Source: AC-38 sp033856025
Lineage (GTDB): Bacteria > Actinomycetota > Thermoleophilia > Solirubrobacterales > Solirubrobacteraceae
DNA length: 64,000 nt
Direction: 5' to 3'
Assembly: GCA_033856025.1 (NCBI GenBank)
Contig: JAWVFQ010000018.1
Span: forward strand, 106,164-170,163
Below the pieces are notes generated by a model. The model worked only from the letters and a program-made list of their open reading frames with translations. It did not search any database and was not told the origin of the DNA. Shown piece by piece: positions 1 to 8,472 of this stretch (position 1 is the first letter of the stretch; each line of letters begins with the position of its first letter). The translations under genes were made by a program, and so were the position numbers.

Positions 1-2170
1 CGCCGAGGCGGTCGCGCTCGGCCTGACCGAGGACGAGTACGCGCTGGTCGTGGAGAAGCTCGGCCGTCCGCCCAACCAGGTGGAGCTGGCCATGTTCTCG
101 CTGCTGTGGAGCGAGCACTGCGCCTACAAGCACTCCAAGCGGCTCCTGGGCCAGCTGCCCACCGAGGGCGAGCACCTGCTGATGGGGCCGGGGGAGAACG
201 CCGGCGCGGTCGACGTGGGCGGCGGGCTGGCCTGCGCCTTCAAGGTCGAGTCGCACAACCATCCCAGCGCGGTCGAGCCGTTCCAGGGCGCGGCCACCGG
301 CGTCGGCGGCATCCTGCGCGACGTCTTCGCCGTGGGCGCGCGGCCGGTGGCGGTGCTCGACTCGCTGCGCTTCGGTGAGCCCTCGTCGGGGCGCTCGCGC
401 TACCTGCTCGACCGCGCGGTGGCGGGGATCGGCCACTACGGAAACTCCATCGGCGTCCCCACCGTGGGCGGCGAGGTCTACTTCGAGGGCCCCTACGAGC
501 AGAACTGCCTGGTCAACGCGATGTGCCTGGGGCTCGCCCCGCACGAGCGCCTGACGCGCAGCGCGGCCGCCGGGCCCGGCAACGTCATCGTCCTGATGGG
601 GGCGTCGACGGGCCGCGACGGGATCGGGGGCGCGTCGGTCCTGGCGTCGGCCGAGCTCGACGAGTCCGACGAGGCCAAGCGCCCGTCCGTGCAGATCGGC
701 GACCCGTTCGAGGAGAAGAAGGTCATGGAGTGCTGCCTGGAGCTGCTGGATCGCGGGCTGCTCGTCTCCCTCCAGGACCTGGGCGCGGCCGGCCTGACCT
801 CCTCGGCGGCCGAGATGGCGTCCAAGGGCGGCGTCGGCCTGGACCTCGACGTGGGCCGCGTGGCGCTGCGCGAGTCCGACATGGAGGCCTTCGAGATCAT
901 GGTCTCGGAGTCCCAGGAGCGGATGCTCGCCGTCGTGGAGCCCGAGCGGGTGGACGACGTGCTCGAGGTCTGCGAGCGCTGGGAGGTCGGCGGGTCCGCC
1001 ATCGGCGAGGTCACGACCTCTGGACACCTGCGCGTGCTGCGCGACGGGCGGGTGGAGGGCGATGTGCCCGTCGCGGCGCTGGTGGACGAGTGCCCGCTCT
1101 ACGACCTCTCACCGGAGCGCCCGGACGCGCCGGTCTACCCGGCGCCGGCGGCGACGCTGGACCCCGGCGCCGGCCCGCGCGAGACGCTGCTCGCGCTGCT
1201 GGCCTCGCCGAACATCGCCTCGCGCCGTCCGCTGTTCGAGCAGTACGACTCGATCGTCCAGTCGCGGACCGTCCGCCGCCCGGAGCAGTCGGATGCCGCC
1301 GTACTGGCGCTGGGCGACGGGACGGCGCTGGCCGTCTCCATCGACGGCAACGGCCGCCGCGTCGCGGCCGATCCGTACCGGGGGACGATCGAGGCGGTCC
1401 TGGAGTGCGCGTCCAACCTGGCCTGCGCCGGCGCGCAGCCCCTGGGCCTGACCAACTGCCTGAACTTCGGCAACCCCGAGAAGCCGCACGTGGCCTGGCA
1501 GCTGTCGGAGTCGGTCCGCGGCCTGGCCGAGGCGTGCCGGGCGCTGAGCGTCCCGGTGGTCGGCGGCAACGTCTCCCTCTACAACGAGGGACCGGAGGGG
1601 CCGATCTACCCGACACCGGTCGTGGGGATGGTCGGCCAGACGCCGCACGCCGCCTCGGCCGGGCAGCTCGGGTTCGCGCGCGCCGGCGACGCGCTGGCCT
1701 TCGTGGGGCCCTTCCAGGCGCACCTGCCGGGCTCCGAGGTGGCGAAGCTGCGCGGCGAGGCGCTGCCCGACGAGCTGCCGGAGGTTCTGCTCTCGGACGT
1801 CCGCCGCGCGCAGGAGACGGTCCGCGAGGCGGTGCGCTCCGGCGAGGTCTCCAGCGCCCACGACGCCGCCGAGGGCGGGTTCGCCGTCGCGGTCGCCGAG
1901 TCCGCGATCGCCGGCGACCTCGGCGCGACGCTCGATTTCACGGGCGGCGACCTCGACCGGTTCCTCTTCGGGGAGGGGCCGGGGCGCTTCGTCCTCACGG
2001 GCCCGCGCGAGGTCTTCGAGCGGATGGCGGAGCGGATCGCGGTGACGGTCTTCGGCGAGGTCGGCGGCGACACGCTGACCATCGACCTGGGCGGCGGCGA
2101 GCGGCTGGAGTGGCCCGTCGCCGAGCTGCGCGACGCCTGGGCCGGCGGCCTGGCCCCGCTCTTCCCCTAG
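1..2170 (+). CDS. purL: Phosphoribosylformylglycinamidine synthase subunit PurL (5' end outside window)
   Basis: Small-type PurL, which converts FGAR to FGAM with ATP and with ammonia delivered by PurQ; PurS completes the complex (known for the family). The frame is open from base 2, so the start lies upstream; 722 residues are visible and only a short N-terminal piece is missing. Visible landmarks are the WSEHC motif near the edge, the GPGENAG segment, the KVESHNHPS ATP-binding motif and the second-half GGNVSLYNE motif, all typical of PurL. purS and purQ would be expected just upstream. The TAG stop shares its bases with the stop of the convergent acetyltransferase gene. Confidence 0.97.
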   Translation, partial: AEAVALGLTEDEYALVVEKLGRPPNQVELAMFSLLWSEHCAYKHSKRLLGQLPTEGEHLLMGPGENAGAVDVGGGLACAFKVESHNHPSAVEPFQGAATGVGGILRDVFAVGARPVAVLDSLRFGEPSSGRSRYLLDRAVAGIGHYGNSIGVPTVGGEVYFEGPYEQNCLVNAMCLGLAPHERLTRSAAAGPGNVIVLMGASTGRDGIGGASVLASAELDESDEAKRPSVQIGDPFEEKKVMECCLELLDRGLLVSLQDLGAAGLTSSAAEMASKGGVGLDLDVGRVALRESDMEAFEIMVSESQERMLAVVEPERVDDVLEVCERWEVGGSAIGEVTTSGHLRVLRDGRVEGDVPVAALVDECPLYDLSPERPDAPVYPAPAATLDPGAGPRETLLALLASPNIASRRPLFEQYDSIVQSRTVRRPEQSDAAVLALGDGTALAVSIDGNGRRVAADPYRGTIEAVLECASNLACAGAQPLGLTNCLNFGNPEKPHVAWQLSESVRGLAEACRALSVPVVGGNVSLYNEGPEGPIYPTPVVGMVGQTPHAASAGQLGFARAGDALAFVGPFQAHLPGSEVAKLRGEALPDELPEVLLSDVRRAQETVREAVRSGEVSSAHDAAEGGFAVAVAESAIAGDLGATLDFTGGDLDRFLFGEGPGRFVLTGPREVFERMAERIAVTVFGEVGGDTLTIDLGGGERLEWPVAELRDAWAGGLAPLFP

Positions 2171-2805
2171 GCCGGATCGCGCCACATCGCCCAGATGGGC
2201 GGGGCGTCCGAGACGCGGATCTCCTGGCGCACCTCGAACCCGTGACGCGCGTACAGCGCGCGGTTGCGCGGCGTGCTCGCCTCCAGGTAGGCCGGCGTCC
2301 GGTCGGCGTCGCAGCGCTCGAGGACCGGCCGCAGCAGCGCCGCTCCGAAGCCCCGGCCCTGGAAGTCCGGTCGCACTCCGATGAACGGCAGGTACCAGTG
2401 CTCGGGGCCCTTCGGGTGGGTCTTGTCCAGCTCGGCCACGAAGCGCAGCACCCGGCCGGCGTCGCGCCCGGAATGCCACACGATCCCCGGGAGGAGGCTG
2501 AACTGGGTCCACGCGCTCAGGTGCGCCGTGCCCGGCGGCATCCACACAGCCGCGCCCGCGTCGTGGTCGGCGATGCGGATCTCGCCCTGGCGGAACCAGA
2601 TCCGGCGCTGGAAGAACGCGAACGACCGCTCCAGCCGTCCCAGCCGCCTGGCCTCGTCGCGGTACACCCACTTCGTCGGGGCGTCGTCGTAGAAGGCCTC
2701 GGCCAGGATCCGCGCGATCCGGGGGACCTGGTCCTCCGTGGCCGGCTTGACGTCCGAGCCGTCGGGGAGCGGGCGGACCGGCAGTCCGTGCTGGTCGGTC
2801 TCCAT
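2167..2805 (-). CDS. GNAT-family N-acetyltransferase
   Basis: A 212-residue protein of the GNAT acetyl-CoA-dependent acyltransferase fold. The acetyl-CoA binding motif A appears as GVRPDFQGRGFGAALL, followed by the C-terminal YARHGFE segment typical of the fold. The substrate cannot be told. The ATG at 2805 is chosen because a TAGATT hexamer (2813-2818) sits seven bases upstream, fitting a leaderless start; no Shine-Dalgarno is present. The gene converges on purL and the two share a CTAG at their stops. A much longer open frame on this strand, antisense to purF, is a GC artefact. Confidence 0.9.
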   Translation of the reverse strand: METDQHGLPVRPLPDGSDVKPATEDQVPRIARILAEAFYDDAPTKWVYRDEARRLGRLERSFAFFQRRIWFRQGEIRIADHDAGAAVWMPPGTAHLSAWTQFSLLPGIVWHSGRDAGRVLRFVAELDKTHPKGPEHWYLPFIGVRPDFQGRGFGAALLRPVLERCDADRTPAYLEASTPRNRALYARHGFEVRQEIRVSDAPPIWAMWRDPA

Positions 2806-2812
2806 CGATGCG

Positions 2813-2818
2813 AATCTA
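2813..2818 (-). promoter_or_regulatory. -10 element TAGATT for the GNAT gene
   Basis: TAGATT read on the minus strand ends seven bases before the ATG at 2805, so transcription would begin at or next to the start codon. Confidence 0.55.
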
Positions 2819-2879
2819 TGCCGCCGGAGCGCCCGCCGCAACATGCCGCAGACCGCCGGGCGGCGGCCGGGGTCGCTGC

Positions 2880-2885
2880 TACCCT
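2880..2885 (+). promoter_or_regulatory. Candidate -10 element TACCCT for purF
   Basis: TACCCT lies seven bases before an in-frame CTG (2893) and 43 bases before the TTG at 2929. It gives either a leaderless CTG start or a short leader to the TTG. Confidence 0.4.
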
Positions 2886-2928
2886 TGCCCTCCTGACCGG
2901 ACGGCCTCGGAAGCCACCGGCCCACCTC

Positions 2929-4374
2929 TTGTCTGAGCCCAGCCTCGACCAGGATCTTCGCGACGGACCGCGAGACGAGTGCGGTGTGTTCGGCGTCTAC
3001 GCGCCCGAGCACGACGTCGCCCGGCTCGCCTACTTCGCGCTGTTCGCGCTCCAGCACCGCGGCCAGGAGTCCGCCGGCATCGCCAGCGTGCAGGGCGGCC
3101 ACATCATGACCCAGCGCGAGCTGGGCCTGGTCAGCCAGGTGTTCAGCGAGCAGAGCCTGCGCGCCCTGCAGGGCGCGCAGGCCATCGGCCACGTGCGCTA
3201 TTCCACGACGGGCTCCAGCCACTGGGAGAACGCGCAGCCCGTCCACCGCTCCGACAAGCGCGAGCTGGCGCTGGCGCACAACGGGAACCTGATCAACGCG
3301 GTCGAGCTGCACGCCGAGTTGCGCGAGCGCGGCGTCGGCTTCCGCTCCACGTCGGACTCCGAGATCATCGCGGCGCTGCTCTCCACCCACGAGGCCGACC
3401 GGGTGGAGGACGCGATCGCCGACGTGCTGCCGCGGCTGAAGGGGGCGTTCTCCACAGTGGTCATGACGCGCGACGCCGTGATCGCCTTCCGCGACCCGGC
3501 CGGGCTGCGACCCCTGTGCCTGGGCATGGTCGGCGACCGCTACTGCGTGGCCAGCGAGTCCTGCGCGCTGGACATCATCGGCGCCGAGCTGCTGCGGGAG
3601 GTCGAGCCGGGCGAGATGGTCTCGCTGGGCGAGCGCGGGATCGAGGCTCGCCAGGTCGTCGAGGGCGCGCGCAAGGCGTTCTGCGTCTTCGAGCACATCT
3701 ACTTCGCCCGCCCCGACTCCCGCCTGGAGGGCAACCGCACCCAGGTCTCGCGGCGCAAGATGGGCGAGATCCTGTTCCGCGAGGCGCCGGTGGGAGCCGA
3801 CGTCGTCATCCCGGTGCCCGACTCGGGCAACCCCGGCGCGGCCGGCTACTCCAAGGCCTCGGGGATCCCCCAGGACGACGGGCTGATCAAGAACCGCTAC
3901 GTGGCCCGGACGTTCATCCAGCCCGGCCAGGAGCTGCGCAAGCACGGCCTGCGGATGAAGTTCAACCCGCTCCCCGAGGTGGTGTCGGGAAAGCGCCTGG
4001 TCGTGGTCGACGACTCCATCGTGCGCGGCAACACGACGCGCCAGATCGTGAAGATGCTGCGCGACGCGGGGGCGGCCGAGGTGCACATGCGCATCACCGC
4101 GCCGCCGATCCGCCACCCCTGCCACTACGGAGTGGACATGTCCACGCGCGAGGAGATGGTGGCCCACGGGCGCACGGTGGAGGAGATCGCCCGCGAGCTG
4201 GACTGCGACTCGCTCGCCTACCTGTCCCTGGACGGGGTCTACGAGGCCATCCGCTCCACGCGCGCGACGCACTGCGACGCCTGCTTCACCGGCGATTACC
4301 CGCTCGAGGGGACCGACGGCGAGGCCAACGGGAAGTTCGCGCTGGAGAACGAGCTGCCGCTCGTCCGCGCCTGA
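2929..4374 (+). CDS. purF: Amidophosphoribosyltransferase (glutamine PRPP amidotransferase)
   Basis: Catalyses the first committed step of purine synthesis, PRPP plus glutamine to phosphoribosylamine. The N-terminal nucleophile hydrolase domain begins at the Cys of CGVFG, which must be exposed by cleavage of a propeptide. The PRPP loop is VVVDDSIVRGNTT near the C-terminal third. Cysteines in RHPCHYG and HCDACFTG match the ligands of the [4Fe-4S] cluster in Bacillus-type PurF. The TTG at 2929 gives an 18-residue propeptide and 481 residues in total, the usual size. An in-frame ATG at 2818 would add a low-complexity extension, and a CTG at 2893 fits the TACCCT -10. The start is therefore uncertain, the identity is not. 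Confidence 0.95.
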   Translation: MSEPSLDQDLRDGPRDECGVFGVYAPEHDVARLAYFALFALQHRGQESAGIASVQGGHIMTQRELGLVSQVFSEQSLRALQGAQAIGHVRYSTTGSSHWENAQPVHRSDKRELALAHNGNLINAVELHAELRERGVGFRSTSDSEIIAALLSTHEADRVEDAIADVLPRLKGAFSTVVMTRDAVIAFRDPAGLRPLCLGMVGDRYCVASESCALDIIGAELLREVEPGEMVSLGERGIEARQVVEGARKAFCVFEHIYFARPDSRLEGNRTQVSRRKMGEILFREAPVGADVVIPVPDSGNPGAAGYSKASGIPQDDGLIKNRYVARTFIQPGQELRKHGLRMKFNPLPEVVSGKRLVVVDDSIVRGNTTRQIVKMLRDAGAAEVHMRITAPPIRHPCHYGVDMSTREEMVAHGRTVEEIARELDCDSLAYLSLDGVYEAIRSTRATHCDACFTGDYPLEGTDGEANGKFALENELPLVRA

Positions 4375-4414
4375 CGTTCCCGCAACCGCCGGGGTTCCGG
4401 TGCGTTGAAGGGAC

Positions 4415-5641
4415 ATGGCGCTGCTCGTCGTCCTGCTGGTCTTCCTGGCGCTGCCGGCGGGCGCGCAGGCGCGCTGGACCCGGCTGGCGGATCTCTCACC
4501 GGTTGGGGAGGTCTCCGAGCCCAGCGTCGACGTCGACGCCCAGGGCGCCGCCGTCGTGGCCTGGAGCCTTGACGTCCAGCCGGGCACGACGCGCGTGGTG
4601 ACGGCGTCGCGCGTCGCCGGCGGGCGGTTCGGGGCCGCGGCGGAGATCGGCGGCTCGGAGGGCCTGTTCCCCCAGACCGCGCTGTCGCCCGGCGGCGAGG
4701 CGTTCGTGGCCTGGGAGCGCCTGGTGGAGGCGGACCGCACCAGCCACACGCGCCTGGACGGGTCGCTGCGGCCACCGGGCGGCGCCTTCGGCCCGGCGGC
4801 GCCCATAACGGCGCCGGTGGAGTTCGACCGGATCGGGAAGGTCGCCTACGACCGCGACGGGCGGCTGTTCGTGGCGCACCGCGACGGCTTGGAGGTGCGT
4901 TCCCCCGGCGGGAGCTTCGCCCACGAGGCGTGGCCGGGCCTGGCCGACTTCGACCTGGACCGGACGGGGCGCATGACCTTCCTCGTGAACCTGCCTGGTC
5001 CGGCGATCGGCGTTCAGACGAGAGCGTCCGACGGGACGCTCTCGCCGGCCCGCGAGCTCGTGCGCTTCACCTGCACCGACGATCCGGAGGAGCCGACGTG
5101 CGCGTTCAACGGCTCGACCGTGGCCGCCGCCGACACGGGCCGTGGGCTGGCGGTGTGGTGCGTCCCGTCGGGGCGCTATCTGGCCCTGCGGTACGCCACG
5201 CGCTCGCCGAACGGCGAGTTCGGCTCGGCGCGTTACCTGCGGGCATCGCGCGGAGTGTGTGCGCCCGAGGCCGAGATGGGTCCGGCGGGGGACGCCATCG
5301 TGGCCTGGGTCACCCGGGGCCGGCTGCGGGCCATCCTGTTCTCGCGCGCCGGGCGGCCGGGGAAGCCGCGCGAGCTGGGACCGGTGATCAGCGGCTCCGT
5401 GCAGATCGCGATCGCCGCGAACGGGGAGTCGGTGCTCACCTGGCTCGCGGGCGTGGACCGCCTGCGCGCGGCGATCCGCCACCCCGGCCACGCGATCGGT
5501 CAGGCGTCTACGATCGCCACCGACCTGCGGGAGAGCCACGCTGTGGACATCGACGGCTCCGGGCACGCCCTGGTGGTCTATGCGGGCGGGGGGACGCAGG
5601 CGGACCAGCGGCGGCTGCGCGCCCTGTCCTGGCGGCCGTAG
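4415..5641 (+). CDS. Secreted beta-propeller-like protein of unknown function
   Basis: 408 residues. A short N-terminal signal peptide (hydrophobic run ending at an AQA-type site around residue 19) predicts export. The rest repeats a pattern of strands ending in VAW or VTW (AVVAW, FVAWE, IVAWV, VLTWL, VVYAG), spaced about 50-60 residues apart, which suggests a beta-propeller like those of sialidase-type proteins, but no sialidase Asp-box is clear. GAAGGG stands just before the ATG as a weak ribosome binding site. The gene starts 40 bases after purF and is followed by a strong hairpin at 5648-5675. Function unknown. Confidence 0.75.
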   Translation: MALLVVLLVFLALPAGAQARWTRLADLSPVGEVSEPSVDVDAQGAAVVAWSLDVQPGTTRVVTASRVAGGRFGAAAEIGGSEGLFPQTALSPGGEAFVAWERLVEADRTSHTRLDGSLRPPGGAFGPAAPITAPVEFDRIGKVAYDRDGRLFVAHRDGLEVRSPGGSFAHEAWPGLADFDLDRTGRMTFLVNLPGPAIGVQTRASDGTLSPARELVRFTCTDDPEEPTCAFNGSTVAAADTGRGLAVWCVPSGRYLALRYATRSPNGEFGSARYLRASRGVCAPEAEMGPAGDAIVAWVTRGRLRAILFSRAGRPGKPRELGPVISGSVQIAIAANGESVLTWLAGVDRLRAAIRHPGHAIGQASTIATDLRESHAVDIDGSGHALVVYAGGGTQADQRRLRALSWRP

Positions 5642-5647
5642 ACGCGG

Positions 5648-5675
5648 AGCGGCCCGCCGGGAAGGGCGGGCCGCT
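5648..5675. terminator. Perfect 11-bp hairpin, probable bidirectional terminator
   Basis: The arms AGCGGCCCGCC and GGCGGGCCGCT are exact complements around a six-base loop. It lies between the 3' ends of two convergent genes (4415-5641 and 5732-5953). There is no long T-tract, as is common in GC-rich actinobacteria. Confidence 0.65.
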
Positions 5676-5703
5676 GGTCTTGCCGAGAGCTCGGACTGGC
5701 TCT

Positions 5704-5746
5704 AGCGCGTGCCGCGGGAAGCGGTCCTGCTTCAGCGCGTGCCGCG
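5704..5746. repeat. Short direct repeat duplicating the 3' end of the small membrane protein gene
   Basis: AGCGCGTGCCGCG occurs at 5704-5716 and 5734-5746, exactly 30 bases apart. Read on the minus strand both copies encode RGTR followed by a stop, in the same frame, so the tail of the gene at 5732-5953 appears duplicated just past its stop codon. Confidence 0.6.
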
Positions 5747-5953
5747 CGTGAGATTGCGGGCGGCGATGCGGTCGTTGCCGACCGTGCTGGAGCCGCGGGC
5801 GCCGGGCGCGTTGGTGTAGGCGTTGGCGTACGGGCGTTGGTTGATCCCGCTGCCGCGGCGCGTGTAGAGGCTGTAGATGGTCGCGAGGGTGAAGACGACG
5901 AGGAAGGCGCCGAAGATGCCGGCGCCACCGGCGAGTGCGAATGCGAAGGTCAT
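5732..5953 (-). CDS. Small single-span membrane protein, unknown function
   Basis: 73 residues. One hydrophobic segment (about residues 3-27, rich in A, G, F, V and L) is followed by a basic, Asn- and Gly-rich tail ending RGTR. This suggests an N-terminal membrane anchor with a cytoplasmic tail. GGGAG about ten bases upstream of the ATG can serve as ribosome binding site. Codon positions look protein-coding (GC-rich third positions). The gene is divergent from recQ and convergent with the secreted propeller gene. I do not recognise a family. Confidence 0.65.
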   Translation of the reverse strand: MTFAFALAGGAGIFGAFLVVFTLATIYSLYTRRGSGINQRPYANAYTNAPGARGSSTVGNDRIAARNLTRGTR

Positions 5954-6069
5954 GTCTCTCTCGGCTCCCGTTCTGGAGGGGTGACGGTCAACCGAGTCTG
6001 CGCCCCGCGGCGGGCCGGCGGTGTGAGAGGCGGCACATTCGCCGCGTCCGCCGCGACCGGTGGCGGCGG

Positions 6070-6075
6070 TACGGT
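6070..6075 (+). promoter_or_regulatory. -10 element TACGGT for recQ
   Basis: TACGGT ends six bases before the GTG start at 6082, with no ribosome binding site between; a leaderless arrangement. Confidence 0.5.
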
Positions 6076-6081
6076 GCCTCG

Positions 6082-7854
6082 GTGAGCACCCTGACAGCCC
6101 CCGATCTCGACACCGCCCTGAGCGAGCGCTTCGGGTTCCCCGCCTTCCGGCCGGGCCAGCGCGAGGCGTGCGAGGCGGCGCTGGACGGCCGCGACGTGCT
6201 CGTCGTCATGCCCACGGGCTCGGGGAAGTCGCTGTGCTACCAGCTGCCCGCGCTGCTGCGCGACGACCTGACCCTCGTGGTCTCGCCCCTGGGGTCGCGG
6301 ATGCACGACCAGGTCGGCGCTCTGGCGCAGCGGGTCCCGGGTGCGGCAGCGTTGGTCAACGCCCAGCAGGACGCGGCCACCAACCGCGACGTGCTGGCGC
6401 GGGCGACCGCGGGTGACCTGCGCCTGCTCTACGTGGCGCCCGAGCGCTTCTCCTCGCCGGGCTTCGTCGAGGCGCTGCGCGACGCGCGCGTGGGGCTGTT
6501 CGTGGTCGACGAGGCGCACTGCGTCTCCCAGTGGGGCCACGACTTCCGCCCCGACTACTTCCGCCTCGCCGACGCGGCGCGCTACGTCGGCGCCAGCTCG
6601 CTGGTCGCCTCGACCGCCACCGCGACTCCCCAGGTGGCGAGCGACATCGTCCGGCGTCTGGGACTGCGCGACCCGGCCCGCGTCACCACCGGGTTCGACC
6701 GCCCCAATCTGACGTTCGCGGTCGTCCCCTGCCGCACGTCGGGCGACAAGCGCGGGCGGCTCGCCGCCGCGCTGTCCGAGCCGGACGCGCTGCCCGCGAT
6801 CGTCTACGCGGGCACGCGCGCGGGATGCGAGGACCTGGCCGGGCGCCTGTCGCAAGACCTCGGCGTCGAGGCGCTGGCCTACCACGCCGGCCTGGGCCGG
6901 GCCGAGCGCACCGACGTGCAGGACCGGTTCATGCGCGGCGACGTCCCCGTGGTCGTGGCCACCAACGCGTTCGGGATGGGAGTGGACAAGGCGGACGTGC
7001 GCACGGTGGCCCACGCGACCGTCCCCGGCTCGATCGAGGCCTACTACCAGGAGGCCGGACGCGCCGGACGCGACGGGCTCCCGGCCCGGGCGCTGCTGTT
7101 CGCCGAGAAGCGCGACAAGGGCCTGCACGTCTTCTTCATCGAGCGCGCGCGCGTGGCCGAGGCCGACTTCGGCCGCCTGGCCGCGGCGCTGGAGCTGCGC
7201 GCCGAGTCCGGCCGCTACGACTTCGACAGCCGCGAGCTGGCCGGCATGGCCGGCTGCGACCTCGACCAGCTCGGCGGGCTGATCGGGCACCTGGCGCGGG
7301 CGGGCGTGATCCAGCCCGCCCCGTCCGGACTGGACCGGGTGCGCGGCCGCCTGGTCGCGCCGTTCGACGGACGGGCCCTGGCCACGTGCCGCACGTCGGC
7401 CGGCGACGCCGAGCGCGCCCGCTGGCGCCAGTACCGCGCCGTCTGGGCCTTCGTCGAGTCGGCCGAGTGCCGCCGCGCCGCGATCCTGCGCCACTTCGGC
7501 GATCAGGCGCCGCCCGCGCCCAGCGGCGTGTGCTGCGACGTGTGCGACCCCGCGGCCCTGCCGGCCGGTCCCGCCCGCTCCGCTCCCTCCAAGGAGGTGG
7601 CCGAGTCGCTGGACGACGCCATCCTCGACGTCGTCGTCTCCGCCTCCCCGGCGGTCGGGCGCACGCGGACGGTGGAGATCCTGCGCGGCGGGCGCTCGCG
7701 CGTCATCCAGGAGAACTCCTACGACGGGCTCCCCGCCTACGGGACGTTCTCCCACCTGACCAAGGACGACGTCATGGAGCGCGTGGACGGGCTCCTCGAC
7801 GCCGGGACGCTTCGCTCCACCGGCGGGCGGTTCCCCAAGCTCGCGCGGGCATGA
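6082..7854 (+). CDS. recQ: RecQ-family ATP-dependent DNA helicase
   Basis: 590-residue superfamily 2 DNA helicase for recombination and repair. Visible motifs in order are Walker A MPTGSGKS, DEAHCVSQWGHDFRPDY (motif II with the RecQ aromatic loop), STATAT (motif III), ATNAFGMGVDK (motif V) and QEAGRAGRDG (motif VI). The zinc-binding region follows, with ECRRAAILRHFG then CCDVC. A C-terminal winged-helix-like part closes the protein; no HRDC domain is evident. Motif Ia reads SPLGSRMHDQ, where RecQ usually has SPL-[IV]-[SA]-L-M-x-DQ. The GTG at 6082 fits the RecQ N-terminus and the TACGGT -10; the open frame runs further upstream without homology. Its TGA overlaps the purN ATG. Confidence 0.93.
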   Translation: MSTLTAPDLDTALSERFGFPAFRPGQREACEAALDGRDVLVVMPTGSGKSLCYQLPALLRDDLTLVVSPLGSRMHDQVGALAQRVPGAAALVNAQQDAATNRDVLARATAGDLRLLYVAPERFSSPGFVEALRDARVGLFVVDEAHCVSQWGHDFRPDYFRLADAARYVGASSLVASTATATPQVASDIVRRLGLRDPARVTTGFDRPNLTFAVVPCRTSGDKRGRLAAALSEPDALPAIVYAGTRAGCEDLAGRLSQDLGVEALAYHAGLGRAERTDVQDRFMRGDVPVVVATNAFGMGVDKADVRTVAHATVPGSIEAYYQEAGRAGRDGLPARALLFAEKRDKGLHVFFIERARVAEADFGRLAAALELRAESGRYDFDSRELAGMAGCDLDQLGGLIGHLARAGVIQPAPSGLDRVRGRLVAPFDGRALATCRTSAGDAERARWRQYRAVWAFVESAECRRAAILRHFGDQAPPAPSGVCCDVCDPAALPAGPARSAPSKEVAESLDDAILDVVVSASPAVGRTRTVEILRGGRSRVIQENSYDGLPAYGTFSHLTKDDVMERVDGLLDAGTLRSTGGRFPKLARA

Positions 7855-8462
7855 ACCTCGGCGTCCTGGCCTCGGGCGCGGGCACGAACCTCCAGGCCAT
7901 CCTCGACACCGTGCACGGCCGCGACGGGATTGCAGTCGCCGCGGTGGCGTCGGACCGGGCCGACGCCCCGGCGCTGGAGCGGGCGGTCCGGGCCGGCGTC
8001 CCCACGCGCGTCTTCGCGCCCGGCGACTTCCCCGGCCGGGAGGCGCGCGACGCGGCCATGGCCGAGTGGCTGGCGGGCGAGCGGGAGGTCGAGCTCGTGG
8101 TCCTGGCCGGCTACATGCAGCTGCTCACCGGGGCCTTCCTCGATCGCTTCCCGCAGCGCGTGGTCAACGTCCACCCGGCGCTGCTGCCCGCCTTCTCCGG
8201 GCTGGACGCGATCGGCCAGGCGCTGGACTACGGGGTGAAGGTCTTCGGCGTCACCGTGCACTTCGTGGACGGTGGCGTCGACACCGGGCCGGTGATCCTC
8301 CAGCGTGCCGTCGAGCTGCCGGGCGCCACGGACCGCGACGAGGTCCACGAGCGCCTGCGCCCCCTGGAGCACGAGCTCCTGCCCGAGGCGATCCGCCTGA
8401 TCGCCCGCGGCGCCGTGACGGCCGACCCCGCGAACCCTCGCCGCATGCGGGTCGAGCGGTAG
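7851..8462 (+). CDS. purN: Phosphoribosylglycinamide formyltransferase (GART)
   Basis: 203 residues. Transfers a formyl group from 10-formyl-THF to GAR in purine synthesis. The N-terminal LASGAGTNLQA motif binds the phosphate of GAR. The active site shows VNVHPALLPAF (Asn and His) and HFVDGGVDTGPVI (Asp), matching the Asn-His-Asp catalytic set of the family. ATG overlaps the recQ stop (ATGA), so translation is likely coupled to recQ. The stop TAG is followed ten bases later by purH. Confidence 0.96.
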   Translation: MNLGVLASGAGTNLQAILDTVHGRDGIAVAAVASDRADAPALERAVRAGVPTRVFAPGDFPGREARDAAMAEWLAGEREVELVVLAGYMQLLTGAFLDRFPQRVVNVHPALLPAFSGLDAIGQALDYGVKVFGVTVHFVDGGVDTGPVILQRAVELPGATDRDEVHERLRPLEHELLPEAIRLIARGAVTADPANPRRMRVER

Positions 8463-8465
8463 TCT
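8460..8465 (+). promoter_or_regulatory. -10 element TAGTCT for purH, built on the purN stop codon
   Basis: The TAG of purN is the first half of TAGTCT, seven bases before the purH ATG. purH may therefore be transcribed independently as a leaderless mRNA as well as from recQ-purN. Confidence 0.45.
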
Positions 8466-8472
8466 CGCGCCG

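Noticed and set aside
2806..4806. Very long minus-strand open frame across purF
   Set aside because: GC-rich genomes leave antisense frames open; the translation has no domain pattern and lies opposite a certain gene. Only the 2167-2805 part is real.
5702..5734. TGA of the 73-residue gene as a selenocysteine codon
   Set aside because: selC is present in the genome, but there is no Cys-containing redox context and no hairpin directly after the TGA that I can see; the direct repeat explains the pattern better.
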